NCBI GenBank assembly: GCA_029558215.1
Contig: JAKQFZ010000297.1
Span: 1 to 15,165, forward strand
Length of the DNA: 15,165 nt
Source: Candidatus Omnitrophota bacterium
GTDB lineage: Bacteria; Hinthialibacterota; Hinthialibacteria; JAKQFZ01
Reading direction: 5' to 3'
Shown: piece by piece, positions 5,753-13,502 of the stretch
Position numbering within the stretch: position 1 is the stretch's first letter
Layout of the letters: the number at the start of each line of letters is the position of its first letter
Notes under the pieces: model-generated
Seen by the model: only the letters and a program-made list of their open reading frames with translations
The model's database searches: none
What the model was told of the DNA's origin: nothing
Translations under genes and position numbers: made by a program

Positions 5753-8475
5753 GGGTTTATGAGCTGGCCAAGAAGCTCAACAAGGAGACCAAGGATGTCC
5801 TAGATGCCCTTGAGGCGGTCGGGGTATCCGGGAAGACCCATTCGTCCTCCATCACCCAGGATGCAGTCACAAAGGTCGAGGCTTATGTCAAGGCTCCGCC
5901 TCCCCCGAAGCAGCCTGCTCCTGTTAACGTGCCTCCCACTACTGCGATTCAGGAACCAAAACCGGGGCGAAGAGGCCCTATCATCCTGAAACCAGCGCCT
6001 CCTCCCAAACCTGCTCCGGTTCAGCCTCCTGCTCCGAAGCCACAGCCGGTTGAGGAACCAGCCAAGATTCAAGAGGTTTCTCCTCCGAAAGTGGAAGCGT
6101 TCAAGCCTCAGGCACCGAAGCCAACGCCGAGGCCACCTGAAGCTGCTGAACTTCCGGCAAGGTCTGGAACTTCTGCTGCCATAGATGTCAAGAAGCCTGA
6201 AAGCAAGAAACCGGGGCAGAAACCTCCTGCTGGTCGGGGCAACATAAAGTCACGTCCCTTGACAGATCGCCTCACTATTGATGTTGTGCCACCGGTTGAT
6301 ACTGGAAAACCCACTCGCCAAGAGGCGAGAAAGTCTGTCAAGAAAAAGCGCCCTGAAGATGCAGATGTCGTTGACGGGATAAAGAAGGAACGCCTTCCCA
6401 GTCGTGTTCCAAAAGAAGTCAAACAGAAAGCAGGCAAGGTAGATCTGACAGCCGAGATTCTTGAGGAAGATGTCGTACTCGAACCTGAGAAGGTGGATGC
6501 GCAGGACGTCATCATCAAGAGAGAGCTCCAGAAACGCAAAAAGGCCAAGCGTGAAGCCGAGAAGAAGGAAGCACCAAAGGCTCCTGCGGCACCGCAACAG
6601 CCTCAGATCAGCCGTCCCACTCCTGGGACCAAGAAACCCAAGAGCCGTGATCGAATCCGACGCGAGAAGAGAGACCGTTTTGAGCGTGCCGTGGAAGAGG
6701 AACGTCAAGAGATGGAGCGCGCCATGCGAACACTTCGGATTACAGAGCTCACTACTGTGTCTGATGTCGCTGAGAACCTTGGCATTCCCCTGAGCGAGCT
6801 TATCGGCAAGCTGATGGGTATGGGTCTGATGGTGACCAAGAATCAGCGTTTGGATTCCGACACGATCCATATCATCGCTGCAGAGTATGAATTCGAGGTC
6901 GAGGAAGTAGACCTTGTCGAGGACGGCTTCCTTCAGGACTACATAGATCATTCGCCGGGCGAGGAGAGACTTCGTCCTCCTGTGGTTACTGTTATGGGGC
7001 ATGTGGACCATGGAAAGACTAAGTTGCTGGACGCCATACGGCAGACGAACGTTGTGGCCGGAGAGTCCGGTGGTATCACCCAGCATATTGGCGCCTACCA
7101 CGTTACCCTTCCCTCTGGACAGATTGTATTTCTGGACACACCGGGGCATGAAACGTTTACTGCGATGCGTGCCCATGGTGCCATGGTGACGGACATTGTT
7201 GTGCTTGTTGTCTCTGCCACCGAGGGCGTCATGCCTCAGACGGTGGAAGCGATTCACCACGCCCGAGCGGCCGACGTTTCCATCATTGTCGCAGTCAATA
7301 AGGTGGATCTGCCTGATGCCAATCCGGACAGAATCAAGCAGCAGTTGTCAGAACACGGTCTTCTGTCCGATGACTGGGGCGGAAAGACTCCTTTCATCAG
7401 CATCTCAGCTCTAAAGAAGACCGGTATCGAAAACCTTCTGGAAGCAATTCTGCTCGAAGCGGAAATACTTGAGAAGAAAGCCTGCCCTTCACGACTCGCG
7501 ATGGGAACAGTCATTGAGTCCAGGGTGGATCGCGGACAGGGTTCTGTCGCGACGGTGCTTATCCAAGACGGAACTCTGCGAACGGGAGATCCGTTTATCT
7601 GTGGCCTGTACCCAGGCAAGGTGCGTGCCCTTCTGGATGACCAAGGCCGAGCGATTGACGAGGCAGGACCCTCTATGCCTGTTGAAATCCTTGGTTTGGG
7701 AGGCGTGCCGAACTCAGGCGATCTTTTCTTCGTTGTTGAAGATGAGAAGATCGGTCGCCAGTTGGCAATCAGACTTCAGGCAGCCCAGCGTGAGAAAGAC
7801 ATTCAAAAAGCACGCCCAATCACTCTTGAGAATCTTTATTCGAGAGTGCTCGAAGGACAGCTTAAGCGCTTGTCCTTGATTGTCAAAGGTGATGTTCAGG
7901 GTTCAGTGATTGCTCTCTGCGATGGCTTGGAGAAGCTGAGTTCGGAGAAAGTCCGGCTCCAGGTTATCCACAGCGCAGTGGGTCCCGTGGGAGTGGCTGA
8001 TGTCATGCTTGCCGCAGCCTCGGAAGCATTGATCATCGGGTTCAACGTTGATATGAACCCAAAAGTTGCTGAAGCGGCAGAACGCGAGAATGTTGAGGTT
8101 CGCCTTTACAAGATTATCTACGATGCCATCAACGATATTCGAAATCAGATGATTTCGATGTTGGACAAACAGTACGCGGAAGATGTTATTGGAACCTTTG
8201 AAGTAAAGCAGGTCTTCAAGGCTTCCAAGGATAGCTCGGTTTTCGGTGGTGTTGTAACATCGGGCAAGTTCGTCCGCCAGACACCGATTAAGATTTACCG
8301 TGGCGAAGAATTGGTCTTTTCCGGTTCGTTGACGAACCTGAAGCGTTTCAAAGAGGACGTCAAAGAGGTGCCATCCGGAATGGAGTGTGGCATGTCCATT
8401 GACGGTCTGCGAGACATTCAGGTGGGCGACCAAGTCCAGTGCATCGAAAGACGCGAAGTCCAGCAGACCCTTTAG
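5749..8475 (+). CDS. infB: Translation initiation factor IF-2
   Basis: A 908-residue GTPase that brings fMet-tRNA to the 30S subunit and promotes subunit joining. Residues 1-50 are a first IF2N domain (MRVYELAKKLNKETKDVLDA). A long Pro/Ala/Lys-rich disordered region runs from about 50 to 320, with dense charged stretches near 250-325. A second IF2N domain follows (about 327-395). The G domain has all motifs: G1 GHVDHGKT (417-424), G2 GGITQHIGAY (441-450), G3 DTPGH (463-467), G4 NKVD (517-520) and G5 SALK (553-556). Domains II-IV follow to the end, including VKGDVQGSV and the C-terminal fMet-tRNA-binding barrel (VFGGVVTSGK). The start is GTG, with GGAGG (5737-5741) seven bases upstream. It follows nusA as in most bacteria, but rbfA does not follow it. 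Confidence 0.98.
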   Translation: MRVYELAKKLNKETKDVLDALEAVGVSGKTHSSSITQDAVTKVEAYVKAPPPPKQPAPVNVPPTTAIQEPKPGRRGPIILKPAPPPKPAPVQPPAPKPQPVEEPAKIQEVSPPKVEAFKPQAPKPTPRPPEAAELPARSGTSAAIDVKKPESKKPGQKPPAGRGNIKSRPLTDRLTIDVVPPVDTGKPTRQEARKSVKKKRPEDADVVDGIKKERLPSRVPKEVKQKAGKVDLTAEILEEDVVLEPEKVDAQDVIIKRELQKRKKAKREAEKKEAPKAPAAPQQPQISRPTPGTKKPKSRDRIRREKRDRFERAVEEERQEMERAMRTLRITELTTVSDVAENLGIPLSELIGKLMGMGLMVTKNQRLDSDTIHIIAAEYEFEVEEVDLVEDGFLQDYIDHSPGEERLRPPVVTVMGHVDHGKTKLLDAIRQTNVVAGESGGITQHIGAYHVTLPSGQIVFLDTPGHETFTAMRAHGAMVTDIVVLVVSATEGVMPQTVEAIHHARAADVSIIVAVNKVDLPDANPDRIKQQLSEHGLLSDDWGGKTPFISISALKKTGIENLLEAILLEAEILEKKACPSRLAMGTVIESRVDRGQGSVATVLIQDGTLRTGDPFICGLYPGKVRALLDDQGRAIDEAGPSMPVEILGLGGVPNSGDLFFVVEDEKIGRQLAIRLQAAQREKDIQKARPITLENLYSRVLEGQLKRLSLIVKGDVQGSVIALCDGLEKLSSEKVRLQVIHSAVGPVGVADVMLAAASEALIIGFNVDMNPKVAEAAERENVEVRLYKIIYDAINDIRNQMISMLDKQYAEDVIGTFEVKQVFKASKDSSVFGGVVTSGKFVRQTPIKIYRGEELVFSGSLTNLKRFKEDVKEVPSGMECGMSIDGLRDIQVGDQVQCIERREVQQTL

Positions 8476-8535
8476 GGACAACAAACCCAACATCAGCGAA
8501 CGCTTCGCAGACTCGCTCTGTCTGATGCACTGCAC

Positions 8536-8552
8536 GGACGGAGTATGCGTCC
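8536..8552 (+). terminator. Weak candidate terminator after infB
   Basis: GGACG (8536-8540) and CGTCC (8548-8552) form a 5-bp stem with a 7-nt loop, followed by TTCACTTTTC. It lies 60 bases after the infB stop and before the ribosome site of the next gene. The stem is short and the T-run is broken, so termination here would be partial at best. Confidence 0.3.
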
Positions 8553-8642
8553 TTCACTTTTCTATCCAATCAGACTCTATCGTGGTCGGAGGAATCGTCT
8601 GATCACCAGCAAACAGGGTCATGAAGAATAGGAGTTACCAGT

Positions 8643-10418
8643 ATGCGTCAAGGCTGTTTGTTGTTCTGCCTGTTTGCTTTTCTTTGCTCGGTCTGCTGGG
8701 GACAAGTGATCTTCTATCAAGAGTCCAGGGACTCGAGCGGTGCCACAAATCCCGATTTCTACAGGGAATTCGGAAGTGGCTGGTATGCCTCAGGATCAAC
8801 CGCGAAGAGCAAAGCCGAAGGGCTTCAGGGAACCGGCTCTCGCTTTTCGAACGCTGCAACCATCGGTGATGCCACTTACCGGTTCTACCCGCAATACAGT
8901 CCTCTATTTGATGCGTCGAAGATGTGGAACATCTATGTCACGGTGCCAGGAGGATATGACTCGATCCAGGCAGAAAATGCTGTCTGGACTATCAGTGAAA
9001 ACGGAATCAACCGAAACACCGCTGGGACGGTGCCCTTGGTCGGCTTCGGACCACCCGACGGCAAGGGGCCTGCCGGCGACAAATGGCTCCTGGTCGCTGA
9101 GGGCGTGCAGTTCGCCTCCGAGGAAGGATATGTTGAGTTCAGAGAGTATCCGCCGCAGACAAATCGCTTCTATGCAGACGCGATCAAGTATGAGGAGAAT
9201 CTGACCATGACCCCCAACCCTGAGAAAACCACCACAAACACTCCGACCCCGACACCAACAGCGGCGCAACCTACAATAACAAACACCCCGCTCAGTGTTA
9301 CGAGTGAGTGTCGTGCGCTTTGGGTCACCCGAGGCAACTACCGTTCCGAGTCCGACGTTGACAATATCGTCAGAAACGCGGCCGAACACAATTTCAATGT
9401 ACTCCTCTTTCAGATCCGAGGGAACGGCACGGCATTTTACCAGTCGCAGTGGGAACCCTGGGCTTACGAGTTGACCGGCACCGATCCTTCCACGCTGGGT
9501 CAGGATCCGGGATGGAATCCCCTCACGTATGCATGTTTGAGAGCCCACGAAGCAGGCCTACAGTTGCACGCCTATGTGAATGTCTTCCCTGCGTGGCAGC
9601 GGACTGTGCCCCCGCCAGAAGGAGTGAACCAACTCTGGAACACTCATCGAGATTGGTTCATGCAAGACGTCAATGGCTCTGTCATGTGGCCACAAGGGTC
9701 ATGGGATTACTGGTACACCTTTGTCGATCCCGGGGTACCCGGTGTAAAGCAGCATCTTCGAAATGTCATCTTGGACATCGTTCAGAACTATGACGTGGAT
9801 GGCATCCACTATGACTACATTCGATATCCCCATGAGGTCGGAGACTGGAGTTACAATCAGATATCCGTAAACAGATTCAAAGATCTTCACGGAAAGGATC
9901 CTTCGGAACTACCACTTCAGTGGAATCATTGGCGCCGCGATCAAATATCAGACATTGTTTCTTCCGTCTATCAGGACGTATGCAGTGTTGACAAGAGTGC
10001 AGTCTTGTCCGCCGCGGTGATGAAGAGTTGGTCAACCGCCTATGACCACGCTTTTCAGAACTATCGAGAGTGGATGAGCAACGGCTCATTGGATGCTGGG
10101 ATTCTCATGCTCTACATTCAGGATCTGAATCAGTTCCGAGGCTACGTCAGTGAGGCTCTCGCAAATTGCTCTGGACGTTGGATTGTACCGGGTCTGGGAG
10201 CACACAATACGGACACCAATACGCTACTGGATTTAATCAACATCAGCCGAGAACTCGGAACACAAGGGACTGCACTCTTTGCCTACGGAAATCTGTTCCC
10301 GGGTCATGTTCCCAACGATACGGCTCTGGCTTTGCTGAAGGGTCCGTTTAGAGATCGTGCGACTGTACCTGATATGCCATGGAAGCAGTCCGGACTGGGT
10401 TATCTGATGACAAAGTAG
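8643..10418 (+). CDS. Secreted modular GHL10/DUF187 glycosidase-like protein with golvesin/Xly-type N-terminal domain
   Basis: 591 residues. A signal peptide (about 1-20, ending SVCWG before QVIFYQ) exports it. Residues about 21-185 resemble the golvesin/Xly carbohydrate-binding-like beta-sandwich: a RFYP strand, NIYVTVPGGYDSIQAENAVW, WLLVAEGVQF and the closing FYADAIKYE that matches the family's ADAVRF end. A Thr/Pro linker (about 190-220) leads into the GHL10 (DUF187) TIM barrel. This opens with CRALWVTRGNY and has FNVLLFQIRGNG, AHEAGLQLHAYVNV and the family signature DGIHYDYIRYP (386-396) with its conserved acidic residues. Characterised relatives such as E. coli DigH (YddW) cleave denuded peptidoglycan glycans; the substrate here is not shown. 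TAGGAG (8629-8634) is 8 bases before ATG 8643. It ends 18 bp from the convergent acidic gene and may read through from infB or have its own promoter; none is clear. Confidence 0.82.
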   Translation: MRQGCLLFCLFAFLCSVCWGQVIFYQESRDSSGATNPDFYREFGSGWYASGSTAKSKAEGLQGTGSRFSNAATIGDATYRFYPQYSPLFDASKMWNIYVTVPGGYDSIQAENAVWTISENGINRNTAGTVPLVGFGPPDGKGPAGDKWLLVAEGVQFASEEGYVEFREYPPQTNRFYADAIKYEENLTMTPNPEKTTTNTPTPTPTAAQPTITNTPLSVTSECRALWVTRGNYRSESDVDNIVRNAAEHNFNVLLFQIRGNGTAFYQSQWEPWAYELTGTDPSTLGQDPGWNPLTYACLRAHEAGLQLHAYVNVFPAWQRTVPPPEGVNQLWNTHRDWFMQDVNGSVMWPQGSWDYWYTFVDPGVPGVKQHLRNVILDIVQNYDVDGIHYDYIRYPHEVGDWSYNQISVNRFKDLHGKDPSELPLQWNHWRRDQISDIVSSVYQDVCSVDKSAVLSAAVMKSWSTAYDHAFQNYREWMSNGSLDAGILMLYIQDLNQFRGYVSEALANCSGRWIVPGLGAHNTDTNTLLDLINISRELGTQGTALFAYGNLFPGHVPNDTALALLKGPFRDRATVPDMPWKQSGLGYLMTK

Positions 10419-10436
10419 GCATTGAGCCCTTCTCTC

Positions 10437-10754
10437 TCAGCGATCATCCTCGTCTTCGAAGTCCGCATCGGAGGAATCGTCCTCCTCGTCGTCTTCGTAG
10501 TCGTCGTCCTTCTCCAGATCGTCAATATCTTCTAGATCGTCGAGATCTTCGAGGTCTTCATCGTCCTCACAGTCGTCATCACCAAACTCATCCAAATCGT
10601 CTTCTTCCTCAAGATCGTCTGCGGCGTGATCGTCTTCGTATTCCTCAGTATCTTCTTGTTCGTAAACGCGACCACACTCAGGACAGGAGAGTTCGCCATC
10701 ATCCTCTTCCATCATAATTGAATCACATTCTGGACAACGAGGTCTCTTAGCCAT
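10437..10754 (-). CDS. Small zinc-ribbon protein with a highly acidic tail
   Basis: 105 residues. The N-terminus is a compact zinc ribbon: CPEC (7-10) and CPECG (24-28). From residue 32 to the end, 51 of 74 residues are Asp or Glu by my count. Leu/Ile occurs every third position in part of it (DLEDLDDLEDIDDLE). The ribbon and basic first residues (AKRPR) could contact nucleic acid or a protein, while the tail could mimic nucleic acid or act as a chaperone-like or calcium-binding region. No function can be assigned. I chose ATG 10754 (GGGAGG ten bases upstream) over TTG 10760, which would be only four bases away. It is a single-gene unit. The coding DNA is a low-complexity array of GAT/GAC/GAA/GAG codons, which explains the long, spurious opposite-strand frame there. 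Confidence 0.75.
   Translation of the reverse strand: MAKRPRCPECDSIMMEEDDGELSCPECGRVYEQEDTEEYEDDHAADDLEEEDDLDEFGDDDCEDDEDLEDLDDLEDIDDLEKDDDYEDDEEDDSSDADFEDEDDR
10513..10560 (-). repeat. Imperfect 9-nt tandem repeat inside the acidic gene
   Basis: The sequence cycles through variants of a 9-base unit (AGATCGTCG, AGATCTTCG and GAGGTCTTC on the plus strand). These encode the three-residue D-L-E/D pattern of the acidic tail. The repeat is degenerate at third positions, which suggests it is maintained by selection on the protein as well as by slippage. Confidence 0.5.
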
Positions 10755-10846
10755 TGTCAATTCACCTCCCAGTGAAGGGTGCGGAGTACCATCCCTGGTT
10801 TTGTGTTAAGTCAGTCTTAGTCGTCTCGCATCAAATTGGTTCCGGC

Positions 10847-10858
10847 GGGTATATACCC
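10847..10858. promoter_or_regulatory. 12-bp palindrome GGGTATATACCC over a candidate -10
   Basis: A perfect, gap-free palindrome about 95 bases upstream of the acidic gene. On the minus strand its centre (TATATA, 10855-10850) lies 18 bases from TTGCAT (10879-10874, only 3 of 6 matches to the -35 consensus). It could therefore be the -10 of that gene's promoter with operator symmetry. The promoter call is weak; the palindrome is exact. Confidence 0.4.
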
Positions 10859-10859
10859 C

Positions 10860-10889
10860 AAAAAAACCTTCGAATGCAAGTCTTTTTTT
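10860..10889 (-). terminator. Candidate bidirectional terminator (A7 ... T7 hairpin)
   Basis: Seven A (10860-10866) and seven T (10883-10889) flank CTT/AAG with a 7-nt loop, so the element folds on either strand and ends in a T-run both ways. It lies about 40 bases past the stop of the TPR-like gene, where the miaB unit should end, and overlaps the candidate -35 of the next gene. The stem is almost all A-T, so efficiency is doubtful. Confidence 0.35.
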
Positions 10890-10928
10890 CTCATCTCCCT
10901 GACCCGCAACGATGATGGGAAGACCTTG

Positions 10929-11792
10929 TCATTCTGCCTGTCGAGATCGCTGAAAGATTCGATACTCAGGGCTTCTGGAAAACGCTTTTGCAAGATGGTC
11001 TGCAAAGATTCGCCCGTCCTGTGCGCCTGTTCCTGAGCGCATCACGGCAAGGGCGTAGTAGCAAGCCGCAGCACACGCACTTGAGTTCGGACTTGTGGCA
11101 ACAAGCCGACTCAGAAGATTCTGGCACTCGGAAAAACGGCCTTGCTTGTCGGCGAGCACACCTGAGAGGAGAAGCCAACGCTCAGAAGCAGTCGGACTCG
11201 ATGTCTTGGAGGCAAACTGTTGTACTGCATTCTCGGCTGCCGGAAGGCTCTCGGCAAGAACCAATGACGCCGCATATAAACCGTCAACTCCAAAATCCGC
11301 AAGATCCATCACATTCAAAGGAAGGAAATCCCTCCGCTGAACCAGCCCATCATCCGATCCGACTCCCGCCAATGTCAGATGCTCGAAAACCTCTGACGTG
11401 TCCGCATACTGCCCACTCAGCAGCAGAAGACAACCATACTGGAAATAGGCCAGTCGCCCAAGGACATCTTCAGGCCGATCCCGGTACAATTGCCAAAAAC
11501 CATCCTTCGCACGCTCAATGTCGGTCTCCGTTACAGCCAGCAGGAATCTGGCTTCAAGCATGAAACGTCCCTGCGGATTGTCCTTGAGATACTTCTCGAG
11601 GTGTGAGCGGGCTGGCGTTGTTTGAGAGCGCAGGTACAGATCCTTGCCTTTGAAAAAGTCTGAATCGGCGCCATAGTACTCTCCCGAAGACCTTTCCGAT
11701 TCCTGAGCACAAGGCAGCCTCACTGAAAACAAAGCGATCCCAAAGATCGCACAGACGAGTCCGAAGTGACTCGAGAGCATCTTACTCAACAT
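10929..11792 (-). CDS. Secreted TPR-like helical-repeat protein, unknown function
   Basis: 287 residues from the chosen start. A signal peptide (MLSKMLSSHFGLVCAIFGIALFSV, broken here only for description at about 1-24, with likely cleavage after LPCA) targets it to the periplasm. The mature part is alpha-helical with Ala/Leu/Tyr patterns like tetratricopeptide repeats: SHLEKYLKDNPQGRFMLEARF, AYFQYGCLLLLSGQYADTSEV and SGVLADKQGRFSECQNLLSR. No enzyme motif is seen. The frame stays open to 11888, inside miaB. ATG 11792 has AGGGTG 6-8 bases upstream and begins the signal peptide directly. ATG 11813 or 11810 would overlap the miaB stop and add seven or six residues. It follows miaB closely and is probably co-transcribed. 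It might serve envelope assembly as other periplasmic TPR proteins do, but that is a guess. Confidence 0.7.
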   Translation of the reverse strand: MLSKMLSSHFGLVCAIFGIALFSVRLPCAQESERSSGEYYGADSDFFKGKDLYLRSQTTPARSHLEKYLKDNPQGRFMLEARFLLAVTETDIERAKDGFWQLYRDRPEDVLGRLAYFQYGCLLLLSGQYADTSEVFEHLTLAGVGSDDGLVQRRDFLPLNVMDLADFGVDGLYAASLVLAESLPAAENAVQQFASKTSSPTASERWLLLSGVLADKQGRFSECQNLLSRLVATSPNSSACAAACYYALAVMRSGTGAQDGRIFADHLAKAFSRSPEYRIFQRSRQAE

Positions 11793-11802
11793 CGTGTTCA
11801 CC

Positions 11803-13206
11803 CTAAGCATCATTGGCCGATACCACCTCTCCAAGGAGAGTATACGCTCGCGCCTCAACAATCTGAACTGCAACGATATCTCCAACACTCAGATATTTCT
11901 CAAGAGAAGATTTCTGAACAGAGACGATTTTGTTATTGCGCGTTCGCGTTCGCCAGAGTCCCTCTTTCGTCACAGACGCGTTAGAGATTTGTGACTGGTG
12001 CTCCGGACAGGAGGCCTCGACCAGAACTTCTTCGATCTTGCCCACACGTTCCTGGTTGATCCCATGGCTGATCTCTTTCTGAATATCGATCAATATCTGC
12101 AAGCGGGCAAGTTTGGTCTCGTGTGGGATCTTGTTCGGAAGCAGTTCAGCCTCTATCCCCTTGCGCGCTGAATACATGAACGTGTAAGCACCGTCCCAGC
12201 GAATCTCCCGAACACACTGCAGAGTGGCCAGAAAGTCCTCTTCCGTCTCGCCTGGAAACCCAACGATCAGATCGGTGCTGATGGCCACTTTGCCTCTGCC
12301 TGCAGGGCAGACAACGCGTTCACGAATTTTCTCCACAAGCGCCCTATAGTGGTCAACCGTATAGCCACGGCGCATCAGTTTGAGAATCCGTTCCGAACCG
12401 GACTGAAGAGGCATGTGAAAGTATTCGCACACTTTCGGCAGTTCGGCCACGGCATCAATGATATCATCGGATAAGTCCTTGGGGTGTGAAGTGACAAATC
12501 GAATTCGCTTCAAACCCTCAACTTCATGTACTTTTCTAAGTATGTGCGAGAAGTTGAGATTCCCTTCCCTGTAGGCATTCACATTCTGCCCGATCAAAGT
12601 GACTTCCTTGAAACCCGAATCAACGAGATGTCGAACTTGTCGGAGAATCTCGCTTGAATTGAGGCTCTCCAGTGCTCCCCGAACCCCCGGCACGACACAA
12701 TAGGCACAACGGTTACTGCAGCCTCTTGTTATAGAAACAAAGACAGGATAGTGTTCCGCATTGGTCACAGAGTGTTCCACAGACGCAGGACTGATCTCTT
12801 CTGATGGAAGGGTCAGAGCTGGCCCATCACCAATATCGGAAATTCGGCCTTTCTCCGAAACCAACTTGGCAACGTGGTCTGCCAGGCGATCCAGAGCGCG
12901 TGTCCCCACAACAAGATCCAGATGGGGAATTCGTTCCAACATCGTCTCAGCATCCTGTTGAGCCAGACAACCACAGACCCCCAATACTCTGAGAGACCCT
13001 GATTCCTTGAGAGGCCTGAGCGATCGAAGTCTGCCATAGGCACGAGTCTCTGCTGTCGCTCGAACACAGCAGGTGTTGATGAGGATAATTTCAGCCTGCT
13101 CCAGCAACTCTGTTGGAGTGTATCCAGCTCGTTCAAGGCGTCGTGAAAGGATATCAGATTCGGCAAAGTTCATCTGACATCCATAGGTGAGTATGTGGAA
13201 CTTCAT
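11803..13206 (-). CDS. miaB: tRNA-2-methylthio-N6-dimethylallyladenosine synthase MiaB
   Basis: A 467-residue radical-SAM methylthiotransferase that adds a methylthio group to i6A37 of tRNAs reading UNN codons. Residues 1-130 form the UPF0004 domain with TYGCQMN (C10), INTC (C46) and GCLAQ (C80) holding one iron-sulfur cluster. The radical-SAM motif RGCSNRCAYC gives C163, C167 and C170 for the other. IGQNVNAY, SHPKDLSDDI, HMPLQSGSERILKLMRRGYT and IVGFPGETEEDF are typical of MiaB. The TRAM domain occupies about 395-465. Unusually, the normally conserved YTRGxExSRP stretch after the cluster reads GVRGALESLN. The start is ATG 13206 with a weak GGGA upstream. A promoter lies at 13250-13278. miaA is not in the window. 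The TPR-like gene follows it directly. Confidence 0.92.
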   Translation of the reverse strand: MKFHILTYGCQMNFAESDILSRRLERAGYTPTELLEQAEIILINTCCVRATAETRAYGRLRSLRPLKESGSLRVLGVCGCLAQQDAETMLERIPHLDLVVGTRALDRLADHVAKLVSEKGRISDIGDGPALTLPSEEISPASVEHSVTNAEHYPVFVSITRGCSNRCAYCVVPGVRGALESLNSSEILRQVRHLVDSGFKEVTLIGQNVNAYREGNLNFSHILRKVHEVEGLKRIRFVTSHPKDLSDDIIDAVAELPKVCEYFHMPLQSGSERILKLMRRGYTVDHYRALVEKIRERVVCPAGRGKVAISTDLIVGFPGETEEDFLATLQCVREIRWDGAYTFMYSARKGIEAELLPNKIPHETKLARLQILIDIQKEISHGINQERVGKIEEVLVEASCPEHQSQISNASVTKEGLWRTRTRNNKIVSVQKSSLEKYLSVGDIVAVQIVEARAYTLLGEVVSANDA

Positions 13207-13249
13207 CAGATCAGCATCCCATCAATATCAGCCTATCCGTTTCGAACAA

Positions 13250-13278
13250 GTTATTGCAGTTGGAAAACCATGAGTCAA
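13250..13278 (-). promoter_or_regulatory. Promoter of the miaB unit
   Basis: On the minus strand TTGACT (13278-13273, 5 of 6) and AATAAC (13255-13250, 4 of 6) are 17 bases apart. The predicted start, near 13243, leaves a leader of about 37 nt before the miaB ATG. Confidence 0.45.
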
Positions 13279-13311
13279 GAAGAAATGAGCAATGAACACA
13301 ACGAAACAACA

Positions 13312-13345
13312 GGTCTCACTGTCGGTGCTTGCTCACTGGGAGACC
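13312..13345 (-). terminator. Candidate terminator after the symporter unit
   Basis: GGTCTC and GAGACC form a 6-bp outer stem around 22 nt that can partly pair. On the minus strand TGTTGTTTCGT follows. It begins 11 bases after the micropeptide stop. The large loop and broken T-run make it tentative. Confidence 0.3.
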
Positions 13346-13355
13346 CGAGTCGGCC

Positions 13356-13499
13356 TCACTGATTATCCTGCCTGCCAAGGTCTTCAAACATCCGCTTGAT
13401 GTCGGCAAGGCCAAAGACCGTGACCCAGAGACTCAGCAGTGCAAAAGCCGATACTCCAAATACAAAGACAACCTTCCAAAGAAATGCCCAACCAGCCAT
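13356..13499 (-). CDS. 47-residue single-pass membrane peptide, probable symporter accessory subunit
   Basis: An ATG-to-TGA frame of 47 residues starting three bases after the symporter stop (TAA CTG ATG). It has a GGAGG 11 bases and a CGGA 7 bases before the ATG. The peptide begins MAGWAFLWKVV, has one hydrophobic span of about 22 residues (about 9-30), then a short amphipathic charged tail (LADIKRMFEDLGRQDNQ). Small one-helix proteins encoded directly beside sodium symporters are known, such as the MetS-type subunits of NSS transporters and small accessory proteins of SSS symporters. The placement, coupling and topology fit that role. The tail resembles the ...DIKxMF... ends I recall from small proteins next to symporters in planctomycete-like bacteria, but I cannot verify this. 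It could help fold, stabilise or regulate the transporter. Confidence 0.7.
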   Translation of the reverse strand: MAGWAFLWKVVFVFGVSAFALLSLWVTVFGLADIKRMFEDLGRQDNQ

Positions 13500-13502
13500 C
13501 AG

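Noticed and set aside
6250..7260. 336-codon frame on the minus strand opposite infB
   Set aside because: Antisense to the conserved IF-2 region including the G1 and G3 motifs; no family resemblance.
10513..10560. CRISPR-like short repeats
   Set aside because: The 9-base units are contiguous, without spacers, and are coding repeats of the acidic tail.
10379..10717. Arg/His/Pro-rich plus-strand frame opposite the acidic gene
   Set aside because: Its odd composition is the complement of GAT/GAC/GAG codons. The minus-strand gene has a zinc ribbon and a ribosome site.
10988..11563. 191-codon plus-strand frame opposite the TPR-like gene
   Set aside because: The minus-strand frame has a signal peptide and helical repeats and adjoins miaB. 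The plus-strand one is low-complexity Gln/Arg/Pro.
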